This document shows, in pieces, positions 9,639 to 21,606 of a stretch of 64,000 nt of DNA. The notes below the pieces were generated by a model. It made no database searches. It saw only the letters and a program-made list of their open reading frames with translations, and was not told the DNA's origin. The DNA comes from Xenopus tropicalis. Lineage: Eukaryota > Chordata > Amphibia > Anura > Pipidae. Each line of letters begins with the position of its first letter. Positions within the stretch are counted from its first letter, which is position 1. Location of the stretch: assembly GCF_000004195.4 (NCBI RefSeq), contig NC_030678.2:61101378-61165377 (forward strand), in the 5' to 3' direction. A program made the position numbers and the translations under genes.

Positions 9639-12481
9639 TAAATGTATATAATACACAATATGATAGATTAAACTGTGATGATGAAAAATAAAAAAACACT
9701 ACTAATACATGTATAAAATGGCTTTCAACCACTGTATACTGACTGTTTACATAAAACTAAAATGCCCTGTTCCTTCCTTTCATTTTTATACAACAGTGCT
9801 ATGGCAGGATTGGCCTGTGCAAGCCTATGCAGAGCAATGACAGAATTGGCCTGTGCAAGCCTAAGTTTCACTCTGAACCCCATAACAGATTTTTTCTCTG
9901 ATGTAAGGTACATCCATTCCGCTTGGCAGAAGTGCTCAGTGCATAAGTCCTAAGGTGCTGCTCTTGCACCCCCTCCTGCACTTCTGTCTGGGTGCATAGG
10001 AAATGCTCCCCATAATTATATATATTAAAAAATTACAAACTTTGGTGTTACTGCCTCTATGTGAAGTTTGTCTGTAGGCGCGAGATCCTCATCTTAATGG
10101 ACTTTAGCCATTGTCTGACTAGAGGGTCTCTTCTCTCTTGTTTCTGTTATGTGTATCAGTTGTGGCTGTGGGTGTTATGTTTTATCCTTATTTCTCATGG
10201 CTCTTTTAAAATGCCTTAGATTCTCTTGTATTTCCAAGTTCAACTGTTCAGCTTCTATAAACTGCTAATTCATTGCTTGTCATTTTTCTGCTGATAGGAA
10301 GCTCGGTGCTACTGATTTTCTATTAAGAATTTCAGTTGGGCAGTATGAGTTATATTTGTAAAGTTTTTGAGTTTGCATTGTTTTTTTATTTCAAACCTCA
10401 CTTTCATTGTCGATTGGGGTTCTATCTGTGGTGCAAAACCTTGAGGGCCTGTTTAAGCGATTTCAAGCATGCCAGATCAGTTATTAATTAGTTGCATCCT
10501 ATTCTGCTCTGTAAATAGATACTTCGAGGGATGATCACTTCTGTGCATATGTGAATATGAATTTGGGGATCTATGATATATACTTTTGAAACTGAAGCAT
10601 AGGCAGAGTATTCACTTTAACATTTATTATGAGCACTGGGTAGACTTTGTAGCAATTTTTAAAAAAAAAATGTTTTTATTTTTCTATATATCTGGATAAT
10701 AGACCCTATGCCTTAAGTACAACAGGTTTTGCATATGCAGTGATTATCTGTGCAATATGCCTTTAGTCTACTTTTCTTCTTTCTTGGGTGTGCTTTTTGC
10801 AAAATATTGTAAAGCAAGGATATGAAACCCAGGGCATTTATGTGCTTGAAGCACCCTCCCCCCTTTCTTCACAATAAAAAACTTTTGGGGTTTCTGTGGG
10901 TTGTAAATATACAGCAACGGGAGGAACACTGATTGCACAGACCTAGATTAAATGTTCTTGCTATCTGACTGCTCTATCAATTTGTCATCCTTTCACTTTC
11001 AAACTACATAGTCACAAAGTATACCTAACAATCCCAGCGTGGGATCATTTATATATTTCAAAGCATAGAAGAAAAAAATATTTGTTCAGAAATGCTGAAA
11101 ATATACAGAATGATTCTCAAAGTCCTTTAATAACAGGCCTCTCTGTTCTATAATAATTAATCATTAAAAGATCTGTTTTGCTGAAAGCCCCAATTTAATT
11201 TATACCTGTGTGAAACTAGGTGAGAGTGAGAGATGAGAATTATGGAAGCTTACTTCTTAGTGACTGCAGGACAGCAGGGACTTGCACTGATGAATTCCAT
11301 CATATTCATCACACCAGCAGTTCCATAGGGGAAGGAAGACAGTTTGTTCAAAAGATGGATATATTCACTTAGCTAGGCAGCTGTCATTTCTCTTAATTAT
11401 GGCCTGATCTGAGAGAATGTGGATACATGCTTCAAAAGAGCTTTCTGCCAGACCACTCTGCACTGTACTGTCTGGGATATAAAGTCAAGGAATTTGAGCA
11501 TTGTGAAAAGAATTGAGAAATCATAAAGTAAAACAAATATAGATACTAAAATGAACAATATTTATTGGCTATCATTGTGTCCTATCATGTGTTTTGTAAT
11601 GTATTTTCAATGTAATGTATTTTTTATAATGAAAGAAAATGTCATTTTAACCAACTTTTCAATGTATCTATGTTATCTTCTGAAACTATAGTATCATTAT
11701 ATTACTTTGGTGCCAAATACAGACACTGGGTATTTTGTGGTGGGTTTGGTACACTAGAGGCATCTTGATAAAGGTCTAAAGATGTAACTGTTTTTGCATT
11801 AATAAAAAGTATATGATTTTTTTTACTTAAGTCCTGAGAGTTCTGCATTGCTGAGTTTTTTGGTGGATGATCATTATACTATATAGGAGTCATTTTAGAA
11901 GTGCAAGTGGGTTGCAAGAGCATTTTCCTTAGTTTTCACTCAGCAAGTAACAGCAGAATGCTCAGGCCAGCCCTGTCTTAATGGAAAGGGACTCACTGTG
12001 GCCTGGTGACTTTGCTGCTCCTTAAGTAATGTGCCCGAAGGATGCACATGTTAGGTGATCCGTAGGGGTTAGACGGTAGGGTGCCTAAATGCCTCCCACC
12101 CCTCGTGAATATAGTTGCTGAGCGCAGGCAGTGGTATATTCAATAGGACAACTGAAACAGAGTTGAGAGACCTGTAGCAGTTCTGTAATTTTAGAGGACA
12201 GTGTTCAAAGTGCACAAAGCAGTGTAGTGTGCCCTTTTTGCACCTTCCACAATGTTGCAAATGACCCCATCTATATATATGAAGCTTTAGCTTTTTTTAG
12301 CTTTTTTAGCTTTTTATATATGGCTCTCTCCCTTATAGAAAATAAAAAGTTACTTGGGGCAAATAATTTAGCCATTCACAGGATCCTTAACTTGAATCAG
12401 TAAGATTCTGATATGTCACAGTAAAATGTGATGCTGGGAGATGCAAACAAAGTTTTCATGCTATACTTGTGCTCTTTCCCT
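9639..12481. other. Unique AT-rich sequence, no gene seen
   Basis: In 2.8 kb I recognise no gene. A perfect 18-base word (ATTGGCCTGTGCAAGCCT) occurs at 9809 and again at 9845, a small local duplication. The stretch 11200-11520 has balanced composition and could be conserved non-coding DNA, which is only an impression. Confidence 0.5.
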
Positions 12482-12701
12482 TCAGAGGCCTTTCCTAGAG
12501 GGTACTTTTAGTTTACCCGGGAAAACATTAATTTTTTCGGGACAACCTAAGCTTTCAAAATATGCTAGAATTTTTCTGTAATTCCACTTCTGTAACAAGA
12601 TATAGGCTTCTAAATGAAAGAAAAATGAAGAAAAATACATTTTCCAAATGATAAACATATATATCAGACAATATATACATACTATTAAGTACAAACATAT
12701 A

Positions 12702-13300
12702 ACATCCTATGTACCCCAGGGTCCACTGAACATTTTGATGCCATGTCATTTCAGCTATTGCAAAACCAACACATTTACTGCATTTTATGTGGGGTAAAGC
12801 TATAAAAAAGTACACTCACCCCAGAAAACTATATATTTTTGGAAAGTACACATTCTCCCGAATATAAAATGGGTACCCATGTCTTTCTACTCCAAAGTAC
12901 CAAGACGCAAAGCCTTTCTAAAATTGGCAATTTTGACAAAACTTCCGAAAAGCACCTCAAAGCTTCTACTTTACACCATCTTTTCTCATACAGGTCATTA
13001 GGTTCTCATATAAAACACCCTAAATATGAACACCAGAGGTCTACCGAACAGTTTGATGCCCACTGTACATAGGTTTATCAAATCACATGGCAATTACAGA
13101 CCCCAAAATATACTTTGTGCACACAAATTTCATGGCTTACATTACCTAATTCATAAACACATGGACACTTTTGAGTGCGGTAAAAGAGGCAAAAATGTAC
13201 AGTGGCCCCTGAAAAGCATATATTTTGGGAAAGTATCCATTCAGACAAATCCGACATGGGTAAAGATGCATTTCTACACCAAAGTACCAATCTGTTTGCT
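12702..13300. repeat. Diverged tandem array, units of about 320-390 bp
   Basis: Markers recur in order: GTCCACTGAACATTTTGATG (12721) and GTCTACCGAACAGTTTGATG (13039), then ATATATTTTTGGAAAGTAC (12831) and TATATTTTGGGAAAGTATCC (about 13220), then CCAAAGTACC at 12892 and 13279. The first pair is 318 bp apart and the later pairs about 387 bp, so one unit gained some 70 bp. The same words appear at 58.4-59.1 kb. Short open frames on both strands here are incidental. Confidence 0.75.
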
Positions 13301-13495
13301 TACTGTGTTGAATTCAATGGGAGTTTTTTTTTTTTTTTTGCAGGGTCTTTTTGCACAAATACATTGAAGTCAGTGGGTGGTTTTCCCTGCATTTTTTTTC
13401 TGCACAGAATACATTGAAGTCAATGGGCATTTTTTTTTTACATTTTCTTCTCACGTTTTTCATCTATGCCTGGCAAAAAATTTCACTTATCACTG
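13301..13495. mobile_element. hAT-type MITE, right end, with short tandem units
   Basis: ATGCCTGGCAAAAAATTTCA followed by CTTATCACTG near 13466-13495 is the right end of the TAGTGATGRGC family. Left of it, three units of about 50 bp each contain TTGAAGTCAATGGG-type words followed by a T run (around 13309, 13361 and 13409). The left end of the element is not recognisable. Confidence 0.6.
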
Positions 13496-15735
13496 CAGTT
13501 CACTCCTTCCTGCCTTTCAGTTCGAATTGAGTGCTGCTGTGTCTATTGATGCCTATTGAACCCTGGAGCTACCACCACCTCTGATTTGCAATGAAATGCA
13601 TGTGCAGTTGCTTTAATTTTTGCCAATTGGGCGTAATTGCGGTAGATGTAGTTCAGTTTCGCCCCTTGTGACCGAAATGTTATTGGAATTCTCTGAAATA
13701 ATGCTGTACTGTAGAAAAAAACATGATGATGAAATTGCATTTTGCTCACTGCACTTACAGAGTGTGTGAGTGTATTGACAGGTCTGTATATATGCAGATT
13801 TGGAATGGTTGAACTAGATTATCTATTGCCTTTTAATTATGCAACTGCTATTTAACAAATAACGATTGCACAATAAAATACAGTCTAGGGTTTTAAATAT
13901 TTTCGCTGAGATTGAAGATTGTAATTTCCAATACCTTATCCTACAAGCACTGGTTAGTATGACAAAAAAACCTGTCATGATTACCTGAATCTTTGTTTTA
14001 TTTTGTACAATATGTTCTTACTATATAATAGCTATAATACCAGCACCATATTAATATTAAAGGCAATTTATAGGCATTATTGCACTGCTTTAAACAATAA
14101 TACTACAATCTTATGTAGTTTGCAACATTTTTTATATCATTTATCAAAAGTAGTATATATATACTGGTTGTAAAAGCTATATTTTCCTAACCAATCCTTG
14201 GAAGTGATCAATTAATAAACTGTGGCTGGAGCTAACATGAAACATTAATCAGCACTTCAATGTCATTTTGACACGTTTCCAGAAACAGAAGTGCCACTAG
14301 CAAGGTTTTTTAATCACTGCAATGTGACTCACAACTGATTGATAAGCTGCGGACTGGCATGTTTGAGGTATCAACTGTCACTTCTAGCGTGTGGACACAT
14401 CAATAACGATGTTAGCATGGTGTTCGCTAAGGCAAATCAGTTGCGGGTGTGGGTGCAACATTCTAAGGAAGAAAACTCCTCCTCAAGGCAGGTAAATTTG
14501 TCCTTTACTATGCGCCCTAAACTTTTCACCTTGCTCACAAGTGAGAATTCAACAAAGCAGGCTAAACCAACATACTAGCTATATATAAGTTGGAAAGAGC
14601 ATTTATTGGAATAAGTAATGTCACTTTGTAAATTGCATTGTGGGTGATAGAATGTTTTTAAAAATGTTTAAAAGTTTTCAAATGTTTTTAAATGAGCATA
14701 AATATATTCCAGTATTTAGTAGGAAGCTCAAAAGCAAAATCTTGGAAACTTGTAGGAACCCAAAAGTAATCAACTTAACCGACACTCTCAAACAGCAGCA
14801 CATTTGCTCTTCTGGAATCCATGTCCCTGCAGTGTTTAAAACACCATTTGTTTCTAATGTCCACAACCATGCACTTATAATGAAATGTTTCGCAAGAACA
14901 TTTTCAGCATTTGGCACCTGCTTCCTTTCAGACAGATTATTAATTTGCACAGTAGCATCCAAAATAACAACACATTATAATTCTGAAGGACTAAATGAAT
15001 AAAGGCAATGTGTTTTCCCTACAAGAATAAGAAATCAAATGATGGTTAAATGAGAGCATGAAGCTGAAAGCAAAAGAATGGGAAAAATACATACATGTTA
15101 TGTCTTGCCGAGCTTTGATATATATCACCATAGCAACAGTGTTTCTTGGAGACTGGGAATCCCGCCAAAATATCTTGATGTCCACAAATTTTATGGGATG
15201 ATAAAGGTAATTTCAGCTTTCCACTTAAACACTGTAGCTGCTAAAAACACCTGCAAAGATGCGTGCAAAATGTTAGCCCCTAAAGCCCAAGCTGCGGTAA
15301 AATCTTAGGACAGAGGGAAAACTAATAGCTTTCCTATGTTAATATTAACTATGCACACAGCTAAAACTCCCAGAATTAAATCCCAGGAATGCAATTCTAT
15401 ACTCGTCTAGGTAACCTGCATAGGACTGCCTAGTGATAGGAAGTTTAGGCAGTGCTTCTGAAATGATAATACAGCAAAATACTTGAAATTTGCTACATGC
15501 TTGTGTTTCTCTTCATTATTTGTTTATGTGCAACAATGCCAACTCCTGTAAAAACTGTTGGACGAGGGATGGGTAGGGAGAGGCATATAGGTGTCCCCTC
15601 TCCCACTCACTACCCATACCCTAACTTTCTTGTCATTCAGACTTGCAAGTTAGGGGGCACCAATGGGCTCAGGCTACAATGGGACTGATTAGGGCTTACA
15701 TTAGTATGTACCACTGGATAATTCTTAATAATTTT
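13496..15735. other. Unique sequence, no gene seen
   Basis: In 2.2 kb the longest frame is 120 codons (14640-15002, +) and has an antisense frame of similar length, no domain and no splice context, so it is not called. At 13556-13590 ACCCTGGAGCTACCACCACC resembles a word near 50348 and may be a shared repeat scrap. Confidence 0.5.
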
Positions 15736-15809
15736 TTTCCACGAAGGGCAACCTTCAGTGCACACAAACATGCCAAGGGCATACACATACGTTAAGTCTC
15801 ATCAGCCAA
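15736..15809. mobile_element. Short T2-type element fragment
   Basis: CAAGGGCATACACATACG and CATCAGCCAATTAA match interior words of the larger T2-type elements at 16.7 and 39.3 kb. The next T2 MITE begins exactly at the TTAA of this fragment, so it probably inserted there. Confidence 0.5.
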
Positions 15810-16133
15810 TTAAAGGAACAGTAACACCAAAAAATGAAAGTGTATAAAAGTAACTAAAATATAATGTGCTGCTGCCCTGCACTGGTAAAAGTTGTGTGTT
15901 TACTTCAGAAACACTACTATAATTTATATAAATAAGCTGCTGTGTAGCCATGGGGCAGCCATTCAAAGGAGAAAAGGCACAGGCACATAGCAGATGACAG
16001 ATAAAACGCTACTGTATTCTACAGAAATTATCTGTTATCTGCTATGTAACCTGTGCCTTTTCTCCTTTTTTCCAGCTTGAATGGCTGCCCCCGTGGCTAC
16101 ACAGCAGCTTATTATATAAATTATATAGGACAT
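15810..16133. mobile_element. T2-type MITE (TTAAAGGAACAGTAACACC), right end lost
   Basis: It starts TTAAAGGAACAGTAACACC and contains the mirrored pair GGCAGCCATTCAAAGGAGAA / TTCCAGCTTGAATGGCTGCC around a central hairpin. The expected right end GTTACTGTTCCTTTAA is absent; instead a 25-bp word (ATTATATAAATTATATAGG) is tandemly duplicated at about 16113-16155. Complete relatives are at 25.2 and 56.3 kb. Confidence 0.8.
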
Positions 16134-16239
16134 TATTATATAAATTATATAGGACAACAAAAATGTAGAAAGTCAGCACTCATGATACAGGGACCTTCAA
16201 ATGCCTGGGTGCAGTCCTGAAATATTGTATAAATATGTA

Positions 16240-16398
16240 TCCGTCGACAAAGAATCCACACACTCAGGGCTTACGTACAAAAAATGGAGTCTTTATTTTA
16301 CGGAAAAAAAACTGATGTTTCGGCTGTGGCTACAGCCTTTCTCAAAGACTCCATTTTTTGTACTTGAGCCTTAAGTGTGCGGATTCTTCGTCGACGGA
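16240..16398. repeat. Foldback element with ~55-bp arms
   Basis: CCGTCGACAAAGAATCCACA..GTACAAAAAATGGAGTCTTT on the left is matched by the complement on the right, AAAGACTCCATTTTTTGTAC..GGATTCTTCGTCGACGG. The loop of about 48 bp holds ATGTTTCGGCTGTGGCTACA, a motif seen in frog interspersed repeats. Confidence 0.75.
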
Positions 16399-16651
16399 TA
16401 TATATATATATATACGCTCCATAGACAACACTCACGGCATATGTGCTATAAACAAAACTTTATTAGGTGTCCAAAACTACAGGTTTCGATCCACTGAGGA
16501 TCGGCGTCAGTGACGACGTCCTGACAACGATACTGAGTGGATCTAAACGCATAGATTCTGTTTTTCCCAGGCTCATATATCATACCCACTCAGCCCAAGA
16601 CCACTTTTAAATGAAAGTGATCCCAGATAAATAGTTATATTTATTTAATAA

Positions 16652-17513
16652 TTAAAGGAATACTATACCCTCGAACAATGTAGGTCTCTATAGAAATATA
16701 TTGCAGAAAATAGCATTGGGTAATCCGAAATAGAAAATTGACATTTTAAAAATTAAGGGCCCCTTTTTGGGATCATACAATTCACAATCCAAGGGCACAC
16801 ATACATGTTAGATCACATGAGCTAATTAATGGAAAAAGTTTTGTCTTTTCTTACACTTCTGCCTGTTACAGCTGCGTTATTTCTGATCTGGTGATTTCTG
16901 AGGAAGCACACAGCCCATCTCAATATGGTGACTCAAAGCAAAAGATGTACAAGGGCAATATTTTCTGATATATATATTTTCCAGTGTCATACCTCCGAAC
17001 TGTCCCAATTTTAACAGCTCAGCCCGCAGTCCCGGATTCTTATTGAAAAGTCCCTCATTTCCCTTTTTATCTCTTGCACTGAACGCCAAAAAAGATACAA
17101 ACTTAATTAGATAAGTAGGCTTTTGGCAGAGAGCCCAGAATACTTAACAGACAACACCTGCACTTAGATACAATTGTAACTAATAAGATAAACGGGTCTC
17201 TTGGTAGAACTGAGATTTGGAGCTTAAAGGGCAATTTCACCTTTTTTTACCAAAACTGTAATAACACATAAAACAAGACCCCAAAACTCCCAGAAATGTG
17301 TTCAAACTTTAAATAACCTGCCAAATTTCTTAAAATGGGAGTGGTATTTAGGGGGTGTGGTTACAAAATTGGGAGTGGTAAAAAAAAATAAATCACCAGG
17401 CTACATGCAGCATTTCTTTTTGTACCTTTTTCAAATGTTGGGAGGTATGCAGTGTAGTAAGATACTACACTTAATACAATGTATTCTTTCTGGGGGGTAT
17501 AGTCTTGCTTTAA
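16652..17513. mobile_element. T2-type element (TTAAAGGAATACTATACCC) hosting a nested MITE
   Basis: TTAA occurs at both edges (16652-16655 and 17510-17513). The left end TTAAAGGAATACTATACCC is complementary to the right end GGGGTATAGTCTTGCTTTAA. Left-half words such as CACACATACATGTTAGATCA and GAGCTAATTAATGGA match the relative at 39.3 kb. Positions 16988-17449 are a later insertion, so the original element was about 400 bp. Confidence 0.82.
16988..17449. mobile_element. CATACCTCC-ended MITE nested in a T2-type element
   Basis: The ends are CATACCTCC and GGAGGTATG. CAGTGT lies immediately outside both (16982-16987 and 17450-17455), a 6-bp direct repeat that looks like a target duplication. 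The interior carries TAGGCTTTTGGCAGAGAGCC and ATGGGAGTGGTATTTAGGGG, shared in reverse orientation with the copy at 52.8-53.5 kb. A 70-codon minus-strand frame at the left end is incidental. Confidence 0.8.
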
Positions 17514-18968
17514 AACAATGACGTTCAAATGCAATTTGCAGCTGTTCTTAGGATTTCACTAGGATTGTACTTAGTATGGCTTTAGGAATGATTTGTTTGT
17601 TCTGCATCACTTTAGTTAGGAATCACTGACCCTAGTAATCAGGCAGCTGAAGAATGAATAAGAAAGGGGATGAATGTTGTCACCTCTGGCCCTCCTGCAT
17701 TCTTAATATTTATCACATGCACTGATTGTTTATTTAGCTACCAGTCAGCTCCACATTAACATCTGCGTTAAATAATGAACCCACAAACAGTGTAGACAAA
17801 CTTAACAACTGAATCTTTTTGTAAAATATAAAGAGAAGATTTACATCCTGTTTAAGGGTTGTTAGTGCTCATTGTGTTTTAATATCAGCTATCATTGTTT
17901 GCGGTTTCTCGCTTTAGATATAAGAAGAAGGATTTGGAATGCTGGAAAATAAATAATTAAATCTCAAAGCTCCCACCATGTTTTGCCAAGCACTTACTAC
18001 TACCGGTAAATGAAACCAGTGGTGTAACTATAGAGAGGGCATACCCTGTGACCGTATAGGGGTTGCAGGTTTTCTACAATGCATACAAAATTTTGGGAGA
18101 CCCATAGTTATGCACTCATCAAGAGTTACCCACAGAAGGGAGCCTGAAATGTAAGCCACTGGATGAAATGGTCCATTACAAATAAAAGGGTTACTGTTTA
18201 ATGGCTATCAATTAGGGATGCAGTATACTCAGGTTTCTAATTAAGTAATGGGTACAATATAATGCTGTGGTGAAATGATCTTGATAAATAAATTATATAT
18301 TTCAATTCAAAGACTATGGTTAGCATACCTACTGTATACATCCTTGGTCAACAACGATTTTTTATTTCATTATGCTTTTTTTTACCATTATTAAACATAA
18401 TATTTCTAAAAATGAATACCGAAAATGCAAAAATATCATTTAAAACTGTTTATGTTTTAAGTTACAGTCTGCACATGCTTCATAAATATGATGATGGATT
18501 CCCAAAAAATTCTTTTGAGCAACCTATACTAAGCAACCAACAGGTAGAATATACTGATTTACTTTCTTAAAAGCAAAGAGTTGATTGGTTGCGATACGTT
18601 AATTGACCTAGAGTAAACTTGCTCCATATTATAGTGCATTTATGCAAATTAAAAAAGTGCCATTGCTGAATTGTAGAATAGTATGAAAGATATGCAAATT
18701 AAGCACCATGCGCAAAAGTACTTCATGTCTGCACTTTTTGATCAGATTTGGAGTGGACCAGAGAACGCAAGAAATATCAGCATTTTGCTTATAATTATAT
18801 TGAAAGCTGATTATTTGACAAAATTAGATCTAAATGAGAAACAATTTCTAGCGGCTGGTGCAGGTCATATTTGGAAACTTGTGGACATCCCCTTTTAACA
18901 GGTAAGTTCAAAATGTGTTTAAAGGGCATCTACCCTATATTAGTAGCCTCCACTATGGAAGTGTAGGC
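17514..18968. other. Unique AT-rich sequence, no gene seen
   Basis: No coding stretch or recognised repeat in about 1.45 kb. Confidence 0.5.
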
Positions 18969-18971
18969 TAA

Positions 18972-19237
18972 GGGCTCTGGCACACGGGGAGATTAGTCGC
19001 TTGCGACAAATCTACCTTGTCACGGGTGACTAATCTCCCCGAACTACCATCCCACCGGCGAAAATGTAAGTCGCCGGTGGGATGGCACACGCTGCGCAGA
19101 TTTCGGCAAATCGGCAGCGTGTGCCATCCCACTGGCGACTTACATTTTCGCCGGTGGGATGGTAGTTCGGGGAGATTAGTCGCCCGTGACAAGGGAGATT
19201 TGTCGCGGGTGACTGATCTCCCCATGTGCCAGAGCCC
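18972..19237. mobile_element. GGGCTCTGGCACA full-length hairpin MITE
   Basis: The 266-bp element is close to a complete palindrome: GGGCTCTGGCACACGGGGAG at the left is mirrored by CCCCATGTGCCAGAGCCC at the right, and long inner blocks (GGCGAAAATGTAAGTCGCC, GATTAGTCGC) are mirrored too. TAA flanks both sides (18969-18971 and 19238-19240), the 3-bp TWA duplication known for Harbinger elements. Open frames of 83-85 codons on both strands are mirror images of each other, which the palindrome explains. Confidence 0.88.
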
Positions 19238-19402
19238 TAACAGAGATCACATTCTTGATGTTGGCTAACAGGGGTCACACTTTGTGCTCTGCCTCTGTAG
19301 GCGGCAATGATGGTTCCCAAAATGAGCGATTACCTTGGCATATACACTTGACATAGGATTGGTTGACCCAACCCTACATCACATGCATGAACATGATTAA
19401 AT

Positions 19403-19447
19403 AGCTTTCTGGAAAACCGTTTCCAGATAAGGGATCTCATATCTCTA
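19403..19447. mobile_element. Terminal scrap of the CAGGTATRGGA MITE
   Basis: AGCTTTCTGGAAAACCGTTT followed by CCAGATAAGGGATCTCATA matches the right-hand end of the family. Only about 45 bp remain. Confidence 0.6.
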
Positions 19448-21558
19448 CTACCTTTTAAATGCCCCAGGCAAAGCTTCCTGCTGCTTGATTGTGTTGAGAA
19501 AAGAGATTTAAAATGGAAAGATGAAAGTGTGAATTTAGATCTGCAAATAACTTAATTTTTAGTTTTCTCATTTTATTCATACTATGCACCTCATTAAAGA
19601 CAATAACTAGTGATTTTATTACTCAATTCCTCTACATTATTTCCAGCAAATTTGAGCATGCATGACTTTGGCAGTGATATTGCTCAATATGTAATATATT
19701 ATATATGTAATTTAAACAGCTTAGTGCTCCTACTTGCAGTTTTATTGACCAATATGTAACAATTTGGTCTTTATATAAATGAAAGTTCCCCTTTAAAAGT
19801 CTGGGAACTTTCATAGAGAAAGTAGATATATGAAAGGGAGAACACCATAATAATGACAGCCTTCGCCGCTAATGTTTGCTTATGAACTATCACTCATATA
19901 TTCACAGATACAATTTAGCCAATAATGATTTATTAATTTCTCTGTACAGAGCACATCTTGGCATATTCATTGTTTCTGTACTTGAAATGGCAGTAATTGA
20001 GGGGAAAATTCAATAATATTTCTAGAGAACAGGACATTATGTGCCAGATGAGCATAACATTGCTAATTGATGAGAATAAATAACAAGCATCAAAAATAAT
20101 AATTAAAATAATTAGAGCAAAAATCAAAACAAAAACATCTTTATATTCTAGCAAATGGTATTTGTTTTCTCTAACATCTGGCAAGACAGCATATCCACCC
20201 AAGTCATACAGATGTTCTGCTCAGCTCCCTCCAAGCTAAATAATATTACCCATGTTCCTGCTCAGTGCATGCTCAGTCAATAAGTTATTAATGGCATTTT
20301 CTGGTAAAAGGCAAGAAGTATTTTCCCTGTGGAATTTGTTTGAATGGAAGCTGTTCAAAATGGTTAGAAGCTATACCTTTGACATAAAAGCTATTAAATG
20401 GAGAGATTCTGAATTCTGATTTACAGCCTGTATAATTTTTAAACCTGCATGAGCTGTTGGGTGGCTTCAACTTTTAAAATAGCATTTCAGGCGTAGGCGT
20501 AGGGAGTATTAAGAATAAATAAGATGCGCTGTATAATGATATTGTGTATCTAATCTTAACTTCTAATAAAAGCAGTTAGGGATGTTATTGCCTTTTAACT
20601 AGTTACTTCTTGACAAGCTTTAATCCTTACAAAAATGAACTACAATTTTTTTTAAGTGCTTTTGTATTTATAAACTCCATATATGCAGGTTATTTAGGAG
20701 TACCTACTAGGTGAATTGGAAGGGATGAATTTATCTGATACATTTTTTATACAGACCTGCAATGTGCAGGGACATAGTTTGCCTTTAATGGGGCAGTATA
20801 TCCCCTTTTCCAGCATTTGTTCTAATAAACAGGGTTTGGGCTAAACATGTTGATTTAATTGAGTAATAAAAACATATGCTTTTTAGTGCTTTAAACAGGT
20901 ATAAAAAAAAATCCGCAGTTCACAGAGAAGCCCACTGCATAAATAAACCCCATCCCTCCCCCAGCTGGAGTCTGTGAGATATAGAGGCTTTCCATTGGTT
21001 TGTTTTTACCATGCTTGTAGGGACAGGACGTAAAGTCTTACTTTATTTTCATTTTCAGGCTTTGTCCTGTTTAATGCAAGAAATTGCAAATACCATAGTT
21101 ATTTGTTTATTATAACAACATGCAAAAATGTTTAGACCAAGCCTTATTCATTACATTAATGTAGAAAAATAGGTAAGCATGCTTCTTTAAGGATGTTTTT
21201 GTGTTGCTTGCTGTGTCAGAATCTGTGATTGTTCATCCATTGTGTTATATTATCTCCACTCATCTCTAGACAATTGTTCCAAATGACTCCATTTATCAGA
21301 TAATGGCAAAATTAAATTTTATACAGTATAAATTATGGTTAGAGGGGTACTTGATGTGACCTTGTCATTGTTTCATGTGGGGTTTCAAACAGATATACAG
21401 TATAAACCCACAAAATATCAATACTTTTGCATTAAAAAGCAAACCCTTAGTTTGACCAATTTCTTATGAAAATGTGATATAATGCATGCTTGGTTCATTA
21501 AGCAATACATTTCCATTTGTTGTAGATGATTTTTATCCAAGAAATGAAAACAGTTTAG

Positions 21559-21606
<48 letters not shown>

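Noticed and set aside
14640..15002. 120-codon plus-strand frame, with a 94-codon antisense frame
   Set aside because: No recognisable domain, no splice context, and the length is within chance for this much AT-rich sequence.
18968..19268. Two 83-85-codon frames with nearly the same peptide on opposite strands
   Set aside because: The mirror identity is produced by the palindromic MITE, not by a duplicated gene.
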